Shown: piece after piece, positions 48,733 to 56,580 of the stretch | Layout of the letters: every line of letters starts with the position of its first letter | How positions within the stretch are numbered: the first letter of the stretch is position 1 | Origin: GCA-2699445 sp032127075 | GTDB taxonomy: Bacteria; Actinomycetota; Actinomycetes; S36-B12; GCA-2699445 | Direction of reading: 5' to 3' | Length of the DNA stretch: 60,084 nucleotides | Assembly (NCBI GenBank): GCA_032127075.1 | Contig: JAQAZZ010000068.1 | Span: forward strand, 1 to 60,084 | Program-made: the position numbers and the translations under genes | Notes under the pieces: model-generated | The model's database searches: none | The model's input: the letters and a program-made list of their open reading frames with translations, nothing else | What the model was told of the DNA's origin: nothing

Positions 48733-49656
48733 GTGCGCGGTCTTCTCGTAGTCAACCCCAACGCCACCTCCACGAACGAGCGGGTGAGGGATGTGCTCGT
48801 CCATGCCTTGGCTTCGGTGGGGCATATGGACGTGGTCGTCACCACCCACCGCGGCCACGCCCACGAACTCGGCGAGAAGGCGCTGCGCGATGAGTTGGAT
48901 GTTGTGGTGACCCTGGGCGGGGACGGCACGATCAACGAAGTCGTCAACGGGATGCTGACCGACGGGCCTGGCCCGGCTGTCCCGGCGCTGGCGACGGTCC
49001 CCGGTGGTTCGGCCAACGTGCTGGCCAGGTCGTCGGGGTTGCCGCGCGACCCGGTCGAGGCGACCGCGGTTCTGATCGCGGGGTTGGAGGACCATCGGTT
49101 CCGCACCATCAATCTGGCCATCGCGGATGATCGGTGGCTGACCATGAGCGTGGGTATGGGCCTGGACGCGGAGATCATCGCAGCGATGGAGGAGAAGCGC
49201 CATCACGGGAAGAAGGCGACTCCCGCGCGGTATTTCGGCACGACTCTTCGGGAGTACTTCGCCGGGACGGATCGGCGCAGCCCGGCGATCACAATCCAGC
49301 GCCCGGGCGAGGACGATGTGGATCACGTGTTCCTGGCCATCGTGCAGAATGCCGCGCCGTGGACCTTCTTCGGCGACCTGCCGGTGAATCCCAACCCGGA
49401 GGCGAGTTTCGACCGCGACCTCGACGTCTTCGCGATCCGAGACCTACGGATCGTGCCGTCGCTGCGCTGGACCAGAAGGCTGTTGATGGGCAGCACGGCG
49501 GGGTCTGCCAAGGGCCTGTTCGTGGGGCGGGACATCGAGGAACTGACGCTGGTCGCCGACCGTCCCACAGCGGTTCAGCTCGACGGTGAGTCCTTGGGGG
49601 AGATGACGGAACTGGTCGTGAGGTCGGTCCCCCGGGCGTTGCGGATTGTGGTCTGA
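48733..49656 (+). CDS. diacylglycerol/lipid kinase family protein (YegS/DagK-like)
   Basis: A 307-residue DAGK-catalytic-fold kinase. It starts LLVVNPNATSTNERVRDVL, has the nucleotide-binding VVTLGGDGTINEVVNGML (GGDGT), PGGSANVLARSSGLPRDP and the C-terminal sandwich ending VQLDGESLG. It should phosphorylate a lipid such as diacylglycerol at the membrane. GTG start. The same gene sits beside whiB1 in M. tuberculosis (Rv3218). Confidence 0.9.
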   Translation: MRGLLVVNPNATSTNERVRDVLVHALASVGHMDVVVTTHRGHAHELGEKALRDELDVVVTLGGDGTINEVVNGMLTDGPGPAVPALATVPGGSANVLARSSGLPRDPVEATAVLIAGLEDHRFRTINLAIADDRWLTMSVGMGLDAEIIAAMEEKRHHGKKATPARYFGTTLREYFAGTDRRSPAITIQRPGEDDVDHVFLAIVQNAAPWTFFGDLPVNPNPEASFDRDLDVFAIRDLRIVPSLRWTRRLLMGSTAGSAKGLFVGRDIEELTLVADRPTAVQLDGESLGEMTELVVRSVPRALRIVV

Positions 49657-49658
49657 GC

Positions 49659-50450
49659 TCAGTACTCGTCCAACAGCCCGACCCGCAGCTGGGCGAGGGT
49701 CCGGGCCAGCAGCCGCGACACGTGCATCTGGGAGATGCCGATCTCGGCGGCGATTTCGGACTGGGTCTTGTTCTGGAAGAAGCGCATGAGCAGAATCGTC
49801 CGTTCCCGCTCCGGCAGCTGAGCCAGCAGCGGCTTCAGCGATTCACGGTTCTCCACTTGTTCCAGCGCGTCGTCGAGCGACCCCAGGGTGTCGCCGAGGG
49901 CGCCGCCCTCCTCGTCGCCGGAGGAACCGGCGTCGATCGAGGCGGTGGAGTAGGCCTGGGCCGATTCGATCCCTTCCAGGATCTCGTCCTCGCTGATGCC
50001 GATCCGCTGTGCGAGGTCGGCCACGGTTGGCGACCGCCCGGTTTCCTGGGCGAGTTCGGCGGTGGCCTTGTTGATCTGCAGCCGCAGTTCCTGCAACCGC
50101 CGCGGCACCCGAATCGCCCAGCCGCGGTCTCGGAAATGCCGCTTGATCTCCCCGACGATCGTGGGGGTGGCGTAGGTGGAGAACTCCCACCCGCGTGAAG
50201 TGTCGAACCGGTCCACGGCTTTGATGAGCCCGACAGTGCCCACCTGGACCAGGTCCTCGTGGGCCTCCCCGCGTTCCCGGAACCGTCGGGCGAGGTACTC
50301 GACGAGCGGCAGGTTCATCGTGACCACTTCGTCGCGCACCCGCCGGTAGTCGGCGTCGGCTTCGTCCAGGCTGGCCAACTGTGCCAGGAGTTCCCGCTCA
50401 CGCTGCCTGTTGCGCTCGGTCCACCGGCTGCCGGTACCCGTGGCGGTCAC
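49659..50450 (-). CDS. sigF: SigF-type (SigB/F/G group) stress sigma factor
   Basis: A 263-residue group 3 sigma factor. Region 2 includes VRDEVVTMNLPLVEYLARRF, EDLVQVGTVGLIKAVDRFDT and SRGWEFSTYATPTIVGEIKR. Region 3 begins DRGWAIRVPRRLQELRLQIN. Region 4 has LPERERTILLMRFFQNKTQS and EIAAEIGISQMHVSRLLART. The GTG start overlaps the anti-sigma gene stop (GTGA), the usual UsfX-SigF coupling. SigF factors control general stress or stationary-phase genes in actinobacteria. Two bases separate its stop from dagK. Confidence 0.92.
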   Translation of the reverse strand: MTATGTGSRWTERNRQRERELLAQLASLDEADADYRRVRDEVVTMNLPLVEYLARRFRERGEAHEDLVQVGTVGLIKAVDRFDTSRGWEFSTYATPTIVGEIKRHFRDRGWAIRVPRRLQELRLQINKATAELAQETGRSPTVADLAQRIGISEDEILEGIESAQAYSTASIDAGSSGDEEGGALGDTLGSLDDALEQVENRESLKPLLAQLPERERTILLMRFFQNKTQSEIAAEIGISQMHVSRLLARTLAQLRVGLLDEY

Positions 50451-50842
50451 CGGACTGCAGCCCCCGCCTTGGTCACGCCCATCGAGATCGTGACATGCCC
50501 GTCGGCCACGGATGCAGCCACGGAGTCGACCAGGGCCGACAGCACGGTCCAGGAGAATGTGTTCGCCCGGGGGATCCGACCCGATTGGCTCGTGGAGGTG
50601 ATCGCGATGTCCACGCCGTGTTCGCCCGGCGTCCAGCGGCACACCAGGCCAGTCCCCGGCACCGCGTCAAGCAGGAGCAGCGAGAGCGCCTCATCCACGG
50701 CGAGGGTGAGGTCCTCCAACTGCTCCAGCGAGAAGTCCAACCGCGCGCAGATGCTCGACGTGGCCACGCGGGCGAGGGACAGGTAGGCGCTGGACGCGGG
50801 AATGTCGAGGCGCACCTCCCCGGAGATCGATGAGGCGGACAT
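50447..50842 (-). CDS. RsbW/UsfX-like anti-sigma factor
   Basis: A 131-residue GHKL-fold protein. It has VRLDIPASSAYLSLARVATS, LDFSLEQLEDLTLAVDEALS and a C-terminal strand HVTISMGVTKAGAAV. Position and coupling to sigF identify it as the cognate anti-sigma factor. The usual ATP-binding Asn of the N-box (E-A-x-x-N) is a Leu (DEALSLLLLDA), and no clear GxGxG lid is seen, so kinase activity is unlikely. It starts four bases after the Ni-SOD stop, so all three genes may be co-transcribed. Confidence 0.82.
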   Translation of the reverse strand: MSASSISGEVRLDIPASSAYLSLARVATSSICARLDFSLEQLEDLTLAVDEALSLLLLDAVPGTGLVCRWTPGEHGVDIAITSTSQSGRIPRANTFSWTVLSALVDSVAASVADGHVTISMGVTKAGAAVR

Positions 50843-50846
50843 CGCG

Positions 50847-51248
50847 TCAGCCCTTCTTCGTCTCCCAGAAGATCTCTGCGATCTCGTCGATCTTCGACAG
50901 CAGCTGGTCGGCGACGGCGACGTCGGTGGTTCCCTTCGTCCCGCCCGCACCGGCGAGTTTCGTGGCTTCGTTGAACAGCCCGTTCAACTGCGGGTACGCC
51001 TCGAAGTGCGGGGGCTTGAAGTAGTCGGTCCACAGGATCCAGAGATGCTCTTTGACCAGGTTGGAGCGCTCCTCCTTGATGGAGATCGCCCTGGCGCGAA
51101 ACTCCGCGTCGTCAGACCCGTGGTACTTCTCCATGCACGCCTTCACCGACTGGGCTTCGATCTTGGCCTGTGCCGGGTCGTAGACGCCGCAGGGGAGGTC
51201 GCAGTGGGCGTGGAGGGTGGTGCTGGGGGACAGCAGTTTGCGGAGCAT
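50847..51248 (-). CDS. sodN: nickel-containing superoxide dismutase precursor
   Basis: A 133-residue precursor. Residues 1-14 (MLRKLLSPSTTLHA) are the propeptide; the mature N-terminus begins HCDLPCGVYDPAQ, the Ni-hook whose His1, Cys2 and Cys6 bind nickel. The rest is the four-helix bundle (VKEHLWILWTDYFKPPHFEA). It removes superoxide in the cytosol as a hexamer after cleavage by SodX, encoded divergently 46 bp away. GGGAAAG precedes the ATG. Its stop lies four bases from the anti-sigma gene start. Confidence 0.95.
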   Translation of the reverse strand: MLRKLLSPSTTLHAHCDLPCGVYDPAQAKIEAQSVKACMEKYHGSDDAEFRARAISIKEERSNLVKEHLWILWTDYFKPPHFEAYPQLNGLFNEATKLAGAGGTKGTTDVAVADQLLSKIDEIAEIFWETKKG

Positions 51249-51294
51249 TACTTTCCCTTCTGATCGCGGACGCCGCCTGTCTTCGACAGCCGAC

Positions 51295-51669
51295 ATGCGT
51301 GACCCTACCCTCACAGTTGTGCGCCTGCGATACCTCCCGGCCATCCGGCCGCCGTTGTTCACCGCGGCGGTCGCGGGAGACTCGATGCTGCCGGAGTACC
51401 GCTGCGGGGACTGGGTGCTGGTGCTGCGCACCCCCAGGGTGCGGGTGGGCGACGCCGTCGCGGCGCGAGATCCCCGCCAGCCGGACCGGATTCTCGTCAA
51501 GCGGGTGCAGCGCCGGGATCCGGACGGCTTGTGGCTGGTGGGCGACAACCCGTCGGCGTCCACCGACAGCCGCACGTTCGGCGCGGTGCCGCACGACCTC
51601 GTGCTCGGGCGCATCCTGCTGCGCTACTACCCGCTTCGTCGCCCGTCCTGGCGCAGCCCGTCGGGTTAG
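51295..51669 (+). CDS. sodX: Ni-SOD maturation protease SodX (S26 signal-peptidase fold)
   Basis: A 124-residue S26-family protease. The catalytic Ser is in VAGDSMLPEYRCGDWVLV, the general-base Lys in RILVKRVQRRDPDG, and the WLVGDNPSASTDSRTFGAV box completes the fold. There is no membrane anchor, as expected for a cytosolic processing enzyme. It is paired head to head with sodN. The ATG 51295 is chosen; a GTG at 51319 is possible. The stop overlaps the convergent binding-protein gene by four bases. Confidence 0.9.
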   Translation: MRDPTLTVVRLRYLPAIRPPLFTAAVAGDSMLPEYRCGDWVLVLRTPRVRVGDAVAARDPRQPDRILVKRVQRRDPDGLWLVGDNPSASTDSRTFGAVPHDLVLGRILLRYYPLRRPSWRSPSG

Positions 51670-52565
51670 CCGCCGCTGGTGCCCCGCTTGACGAAGTCGG
51701 CCCACTTGATGCGGGCGCGGCCGACCGCTGCTTGCTGGACGTTCCAGTCAGCGAGGATCCGGCCGTAGTAGCCGGTGTCGATCATCTGCTGCAGCGCCTG
51801 CTGGATTGCCCGCGTCAGGCTGGTGTATTCGGCGGCAGTGAGCATCCCCAGCAGCTTCATCGCGTAGACGCGACTCGCCGGCTCCAACTCGCCCGGGTAG
51901 CGGTCCACGATGTCCTGGGTCACCGGGCTGTCGGCGAGCAGGCCCTGCGCGGCACCGGTCAGCACCGCGTCGGTTGCCGACTCCTGGTCGGGGAAGGGCA
52001 CGACCTCCACCGACTTCTGCCCCGCCGAGCGGCAGTCGCGGGACTTCGCCACCAACTCCTCGATCTGTACCGAGCCCTCCAGCGCCGCCACGACCGCACC
52101 GCACAGGGTGTCCCGGCCCAACTCGGGGGCCGCGGCCGATCGCACCAACTGGGATCCGGCGCGCAGGTAGGTGACGGCGTTGTTCAGCTGGCGCTGGTCC
52201 TGGCGGATCGTCAGGCCAGCGACACCCAGTTCATAGCGGCCGGTGCGCACGGCGACGGGGATGGCGGTGAACGCCTCTTCCTCGAACTGCGGCTCCAGCC
52301 CCAGCACCGTCGCGATGCCCACGACCAGGTCGATATCGGCGCCCTGCACCTGCCCCTGCTCGTCGAGGAATTCCAGCGGGGGATAGGTGGGGTCGGTCGC
52401 CACTCGCAGGATGCCGTCCTTGCGGATTCCATCGGGCACCAGAGAAGAGATGGCCGGATCCTCCACCGGTACCGGCGGCTCCTCGGCAGGATCGACCGCG
52501 GACGTTCCGGTGCATGCGGACAGCAGCAGCGCCGCTGCCGCTACAAGTGTCGTCCGAGTCGGCAC
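51666..52565 (-). CDS. family 3 solute-binding lipoprotein (amino-acid ABC transporter type)
   Basis: A 299-residue exported lipoprotein with signal peptide TLVAAAALLLSACTG (lipobox LSAC). The SBP_bac_3 fold includes ILRVATDPTYPPLEFLDEQG, ADIDLVVGIATVLGLEPQF and GVAGLTIRQDQRQ with the ligand-binding Arg region. The C-terminal WNVQQAAVGRARIKWADF ends it. The ligand is likely an amino acid or similar small polar molecule. No permease or ATPase gene is adjacent, so its transporter is encoded elsewhere or it acts as a receptor. Confidence 0.87.
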   Translation of the reverse strand: MPTRTTLVAAAALLLSACTGTSAVDPAEEPPVPVEDPAISSLVPDGIRKDGILRVATDPTYPPLEFLDEQGQVQGADIDLVVGIATVLGLEPQFEEEAFTAIPVAVRTGRYELGVAGLTIRQDQRQLNNAVTYLRAGSQLVRSAAAPELGRDTLCGAVVAALEGSVQIEELVAKSRDCRSAGQKSVEVVPFPDQESATDAVLTGAAQGLLADSPVTQDIVDRYPGELEPASRVYAMKLLGMLTAAEYTSLTRAIQQALQQMIDTGYYGRILADWNVQQAAVGRARIKWADFVKRGTSGG

Positions 52566-52629
52566 ATATGCGAGGATGGCACACAGTGCCCTGCCCAGCA
52601 GCCAGTGTGGTCCGTCGGAAAGGTGAAGC

Positions 52630-53898
52630 GTGTCGCTGTCGTCTCCTGGCGGTGCCGGTTCCGGCGCCGGTTCCGGTGCCGATGGGCAGCGGTCCGAGCA
52701 GCGGTCCGAGCAGCGGTCACAGGATCTGGCGCATGACCCGGCCTTCCCGCTGCATCATGGTGGCAAGATCGAGGTCCGTCCCACTGTCCGCATCCGCGAC
52801 GCCGACGGTTTGGCCCTCGCCTACACCCCGGGTGTCGCCCGGATCTCCCGGGCGATCGCCGACGACCGCGACCTGGTCTACGACTACACCTGGAAATCCA
52901 ACACCGTCCTGGTCGTCACCGACGGCACCGCCGTGCTCGGGTTGGGCGACATCGGACCGGCGGCCGCCCTGCCCGTCATGGAGGGCAAGGCCCTGCTGTT
53001 CAAGGAGTTCGCCAACGTCGATGCAGTGCCGATCTGCCTGGACTGCACCGGCGTCGACGACATCGTCGAAACCGTCCGCAGGATCGCACCGGCCTACGGC
53101 GGGGTGAACCTCGAGGACATCTCCGCCCCCCGCTGTTTCGAGGTCGAGGAGCGACTGCAGGCGGCGGTGGATATCCCCGTGTTCCACGACGACCAGCACG
53201 GAACAGCGATCGTGGTGACGGCCGCGCTGATGAATGCCGCAGAAGTCACCGGTCGAACCCTCGCTGACCTCAGGGCGGTGGTGTCCGGTGCCGGGGCAGC
53301 GGGCGTGGCGGTGACCAACATGCTGCTCGACAGCGGGATCGGCGACATCGCCGTGGCCGATTCGCGGGGGCTCATCGGCACAGACCGTACCGACCTGACC
53401 CCCGTGAAGGAGAGGTTGGCGGATTCCACCAATCGCGGGGGCCTGACAGGATCGATCCAAGACGCACTGGTCGGTGCGGATGTCTTCATCGGAGTCAGCG
53501 CGGGGCGGGTGCCCGAATCCGCCGTGGCGAGCATGGCCGACGATGCCATCGTCTTCGCGCTGGCGAATCCCGATCCCGAGGTCGATCCCCGCGTGGCCGA
53601 GAAGTACGCCGCGGTCATCGCCACGGGGCGTTCCGACTACCCGAACCAGATAAACAACGTGCTGGCGTTCCCCGGCGTGTTCCGCGGGGCGCTCGATGTC
53701 CGAGCCACCCGGATCACCCCACGGATGAAGGTCGCCGCCGCCGAGGCCATCGCGGGCCTCGTGGAGAATGACCTGGCACCGGATCACATCATCCCCAGCC
53801 CCTTCAACCCGCGCGTGGCGATCGAGGTGGCCCGCCGCGTCGCGGAGGCCGCCCACTTCGACGGAGTGGCCCGCACAGCCAGCCCGGTGCAGACCTGA
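52630..53898 (+). CDS. malic enzyme (NAD(P)-dependent malate dehydrogenase, decarboxylating)
   Basis: A 422-residue short bacterial malic enzyme converting malate to pyruvate and CO2. Features: GGKIEVRPTVRIRDADGLAL, the catalytic Tyr in ALAYTPGVARI, GLGDIGPAAALPVMEGKALL with the catalytic Lys, and metal ligands in NLEDISAPRCFEVEERL and PVFHDDQHGTAIV. The Rossmann motif is VVSGAGAAGVAVTNMLLDSG and IFALANPDPEV lies near the C-terminus. A low-complexity N-terminus (GSGAGSGAD, then SEQRSEQRSQ) is encoded by short tandem DNA repeats at about 52657-52725. Translation starts at GTG 52630. Confidence 0.92.
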   Translation: MSLSSPGGAGSGAGSGADGQRSEQRSEQRSQDLAHDPAFPLHHGGKIEVRPTVRIRDADGLALAYTPGVARISRAIADDRDLVYDYTWKSNTVLVVTDGTAVLGLGDIGPAAALPVMEGKALLFKEFANVDAVPICLDCTGVDDIVETVRRIAPAYGGVNLEDISAPRCFEVEERLQAAVDIPVFHDDQHGTAIVVTAALMNAAEVTGRTLADLRAVVSGAGAAGVAVTNMLLDSGIGDIAVADSRGLIGTDRTDLTPVKERLADSTNRGGLTGSIQDALVGADVFIGVSAGRVPESAVASMADDAIVFALANPDPEVDPRVAEKYAAVIATGRSDYPNQINNVLAFPGVFRGALDVRATRITPRMKVAAAEAIAGLVENDLAPDHIIPSPFNPRVAIEVARRVAEAAHFDGVARTASPVQT

Positions 53899-53932
53899 TA
53901 CCCATGGCCCGCCGCCCTGCCGCAGGAGTCTG

Positions 53933-54898
53933 ATGTTCGCCGCCTACGCCGACTCGTTCAACCCTACCGATCCGCTGGCCGGCCTCGTGGTCGGCGAACG
54001 ACCCGAACCGCAGCCGCCCCCGGGCTGGTCGCGGATCTCGGTCAAGGCGGCCAGCGTCAACCACCATGACATCTGGACGCTGCGCGGCGTGGGCATCACC
54101 GCGGACAGACTGCCGATGATCCTCGGCTGCGACGCCGCCGGGATCGACGACGAGGGCCACAAGGTGCTGGCGTATTCGGTGATCGCCGACCCCTCGTTCG
54201 AGGACGAATCCCTCGACCCGGGGCGCAGCCTCCTGTCGGAGATCCACCAAGGCACCTTCGCCGACTATGTGATCGTGCCGACGCGCAACCTGTTGCCGTT
54301 GCCGGAGTCGATGTCCATGGTCGAAGCGTCGTGCCTGCCGACGGCATGGCTGACCGCCTACCGGATGTTGGCTGTGCGCTCCGACCTGCGGCCCGGGGAT
54401 ACCGTGCTGATCCAGGGTGCGGGCGGCGGGGTGGCCACCGCGGCGATTGCCCTGGCCCGCGTCATGGGTTTCCGGGTGTGGGCGACGTCGCGGGACGAGG
54501 CCAAGCGCTCCGCCGCCTTGCGGCTCGGCGCCCACGACGTCTTCGCCGCGGGCGCCCGCCTGCCCGAGCGTGTGGACGCAGTCATGGAGACGGTCGGCGC
54601 GGCCACTTGGGACCATTCGTTGAAGTCGCTGAAGCCCGGCGGCCGAATCGTGGTGTCGGGGGCGACGTCCGGGCCGAATCCGCCTGCGGATCTGGCCCGG
54701 GTGTTCTTCAAGCAACTGTCGGTAGTCGGATCCACGATGGGCACCCGCCACGAGCTCCAGCGGCTCATCCGGCTGTGCGAGACCACCGGAGTCCGGCCGC
54801 TGATCGCCGACGAGATGCCCATGACCGACGCACCCGAAGCCCTGGCCCGGATCGCCGAGGGTGATGTGTTCGGCAAACTCGTGCTCACCCGACCCTGA
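53933..54898 (+). CDS. MDR-family zinc-type/quinone oxidoreductase-like dehydrogenase
   Basis: A 321-residue medium-chain reductase. The N-terminal GroES-like domain contains ISVKAASVNHHDIWTLRGVG and LGCDAAGI. The Rossmann domain motif VLIQGAGGGVATAAIALARV is followed by the ATSRDEAKR segment. No structural zinc cysteines are present and the catalytic Cys is absent, so it is a zinc-free quinone oxidoreductase-type enzyme, probably NADPH-dependent. Substrate unknown. AGGAG precedes the ATG; it follows the malic enzyme by 34 bases and may be co-transcribed. Confidence 0.87.
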   Translation: MFAAYADSFNPTDPLAGLVVGERPEPQPPPGWSRISVKAASVNHHDIWTLRGVGITADRLPMILGCDAAGIDDEGHKVLAYSVIADPSFEDESLDPGRSLLSEIHQGTFADYVIVPTRNLLPLPESMSMVEASCLPTAWLTAYRMLAVRSDLRPGDTVLIQGAGGGVATAAIALARVMGFRVWATSRDEAKRSAALRLGAHDVFAAGARLPERVDAVMETVGAATWDHSLKSLKPGGRIVVSGATSGPNPPADLARVFFKQLSVVGSTMGTRHELQRLIRLCETTGVRPLIADEMPMTDAPEALARIAEGDVFGKLVLTRP

Positions 54899-54942
54899 CC
54901 CCGCGGCCTGGCTACTATTTCGCTGGGCGATGCGGAGGGGCC

Positions 54943-55119
54943 ATGTACGACAGCGACCGTGGTATCGAGGAGTTGCTGCAGCGGCGCGAGGCGGAGATGC
55001 TCAGCGTCGAATGGCTGGCCGAACGGATGAGGACGTTCGTGGACCTGCATCCGGACTGGGAGGATGCCGTGGGGCGCTTCGCGTCCTACCTGGCGCGCGA
55101 AGACGACGCCGACGACTGA
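54943..55119 (+). CDS. DUF6104-like small protein
   Basis: A 58-residue acidic protein. It starts MYDSDRGIEELLQRREAEML and continues WLAERMRTFVDLHPDWEDAV, closely matching the pattern of the ~60-residue DUF6104 family of Streptomyces and relatives (YFTDRGIEEL...WLAEQLRTFVDLNPDFE). GGAGGGG lies 3-9 bases before the ATG. It is cytosolic and helical; function unknown. It is too short to be picked up easily. A hairpin follows at 55126-55140. Confidence 0.82.
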   Translation: MYDSDRGIEELLQRREAEMLSVEWLAERMRTFVDLHPDWEDAVGRFASYLAREDDADD

Positions 55120-55125
55120 TCGGCG

Positions 55126-55140
55126 GGTGCGTTCCGCACC
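55126..55140 (+). terminator. hairpin after the DUF6104-like gene
   Basis: GGTGC (55126-55130) pairs with GCACC (55136-55140) around a GTTCC loop, seven bases after the stop codon. No U-run is present. Confidence 0.4.
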
Positions 55141-55194
55141 ACCCGCGAGTCTGATTGTCAAGGGATCGAGGCCGGGTTGGTCCGTGCGATGGTT

Positions 55195-55283
55195 CGCGGG
55201 GTATCCGCTGGCGAATACCGCGACTCTCGGGGATAACATGACGCCGACGCGGTCGAGAGCGAACCCGTGACGGGTCGGACCGC
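55195..55283 (+). promoter_or_regulatory. structured leader upstream of the MscS gene
   Basis: Three stems can form. A: CGC/GCG plus GGTAT/ATACC (55195-55222). B: CTCTCG (55224-55229) with CGAGAG (55254-55259). C: GCGGTC (55249-55254) with GACCGC (55278-55283), enclosing ACCCG-TGA-CGGGT (55263-55275). B and C share base 55254 and overlap sterically, so they are alternatives. It does not match any riboswitch class I know. Confidence 0.4.
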
Positions 55284-55315
55284 GAACAACTCCGCTGGGT
55301 GATTGGAATCGTTGC

Positions 55316-56515
55316 ATGAGTCTTGTTGCTGCCCTGGCCACGCTGGTGCCCGCCGGCAAGGATGATCAGCCGTCCACCGTGGACGTGGAAGACACCGTTC
55401 AAGACGCCTGGAAGGACTTCTCCGACCCCAACTGGTGGGTCCAGGACTTCATGCCGACGGCCATCCGGGTCGCCGTGATCATCCTCATCGCGGTGATCGT
55501 GCGGTCGATGCTGATCAAGGCCGTGGAGAAGTTGGTCGACCAGCGCGTCGCCAAGCAGAACAAGGCGGCCGAGGCGCGTATGGCGTCGGAGTCCAGTCCG
55601 GCCACCTCGGTCATCGAGGCCCAGCGCCAAGCGCAGCGCGCCCAGACGCTGGGGTCGCTGTTCCGCAACATCATCACCCTGGTCGTGTACATCTTCGCCG
55701 GTCTCCTGGTCTTCTCGGAATTGGGATTCAACCTCGGCCCGCTGATCGCCGGCGCGGGCATCGTGGGTGTCGCGCTGGGCTTCGGCGCGCAGTCGCTGGT
55801 GGCCGACTTCCTGTCCGGGATCTTCATCCTGATGGAGGATCAGTACGGCGTCGGGGATGTGGTGGATGTCGGCGACGCCAACGGAGTCGTCGAGGAAGTC
55901 CAGCTGCGCGTCACCAAGATCCGGGGCGTCGACGGGGTGCTGTGGTTCGTCCGCAACGGCGAGATCGTGCGGGTCGGCAACAAGAGCCAGGACTGGTCGC
56001 GCACGGTGCTGGACATCAGCGTCGCCTACGGCGCCGACCTGCAGAAGGCCAAGGAGATCCTCACCCGAGTCGGCGAGGAGTTCGCTGAGGACGAGGAGTA
56101 CGGCGAGAAAGTCCTGGAGACCCCGGAGATGTGGGGCGTCGAGGACCTCACCGCCGACGGCGTCACCCTGCGGATGGTCGTCAAGACCAAGCCCGGGGAG
56201 CAGTGGACCGCCTCGAGGATCCTGCGGGAGCGGATCAAAGCCGCCCTCGACGATGAGGGCATCGAGATCCCGTTCCCCCAGCGCACGATCTGGGTGCGGC
56301 ATGAGGAGTCCCCACTGCTGGCCCCGCCGCTGCCGGGCAAGTCCGAGGAAGCCGAATCCAGCGAAGAAGTTGAGGTGGACGACCCCAAAGCCTTCACCGA
56401 CGATCCCGCCGGTTTCGAGGATGACGACAGTGGGGAAGACGACGGCGGCGATGGCGACGCCGACGGCGACGGCGATGGTGACGGTGACGGTGACGGTGAC
56501 GGCGGCGACCGCTGA
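55316..56515 (+). CDS. small-conductance mechanosensitive channel (MscS family)
   Basis: A 399-residue channel. An N-terminal membrane helix (IRVAVIILIAVIVRSMLIKA) is followed by a second helix (NIITLVVYIFAGLLVFSEL) and the pore-lining TM3 region IVGVALGFGAQSLVADFLSG, rich in Gly/Ala. The beta domain IGDVVDVGDANGVVEEVQLR-like segment and VRNGEIVRVGNKSQDW follow, then the C-terminal alpha/beta domain. The last ~60 residues are acidic, ending in a DG-repeat tail encoded by GGTGAC/GGCGAC hexamers (56449-56511). It should release osmolytes under hypo-osmotic shock. Confidence 0.92.
   Translation: MSLVAALATLVPAGKDDQPSTVDVEDTVQDAWKDFSDPNWWVQDFMPTAIRVAVIILIAVIVRSMLIKAVEKLVDQRVAKQNKAAEARMASESSPATSVIEAQRQAQRAQTLGSLFRNIITLVVYIFAGLLVFSELGFNLGPLIAGAGIVGVALGFGAQSLVADFLSGIFILMEDQYGVGDVVDVGDANGVVEEVQLRVTKIRGVDGVLWFVRNGEIVRVGNKSQDWSRTVLDISVAYGADLQKAKEILTRVGEEFAEDEEYGEKVLETPEMWGVEDLTADGVTLRMVVKTKPGEQWTASRILRERIKAALDDEGIEIPFPQRTIWVRHEESPLLAPPLPGKSEEAESSEEVEVDDPKAFTDDPAGFEDDDSGEDDGGDGDADGDGDGDGDGDGDGGDR
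56449..56511 (+). repeat. hexanucleotide tandem repeat encoding a Gly-Asp tail
   Basis: About ten near-identical GGYGAC/GACGGY hexamers at the 3' end of the MscS gene encode a DGDGDG tail. Such repeats are prone to length change. Confidence 0.85.
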
Positions 56516-56553
56516 CCACGGCGGGCGGCCGGAAGCCGCGGTCCCTGCCTGAT

Positions 56554-56575
56554 CGGTCGGTTCCCGCACCGACCG
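56554..56575. terminator. bidirectional hairpin between mscS and kgd
   Basis: CGGTCGGT (56554-56561) and ACCGACCG (56568-56575) form a perfect 8-bp stem with a 6-base loop, midway between the convergent MscS and KGD stops. Confidence 0.6.
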
Positions 56576-56580
56576 TCCGC

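Noticed and set aside
55198..55204. GGGGTAT as a possible SigF -10 element before mscS
   Set aside because: No GTTT-like -35 element at a spacing of 15-17 bases; the nearest GGTT is too far away, and these bases are part of hairpin A.
55195..55283. ydaO-type c-di-AMP riboswitch before mscS
   Set aside because: I could not find the conserved sequence blocks of that class; only generic stems are present.
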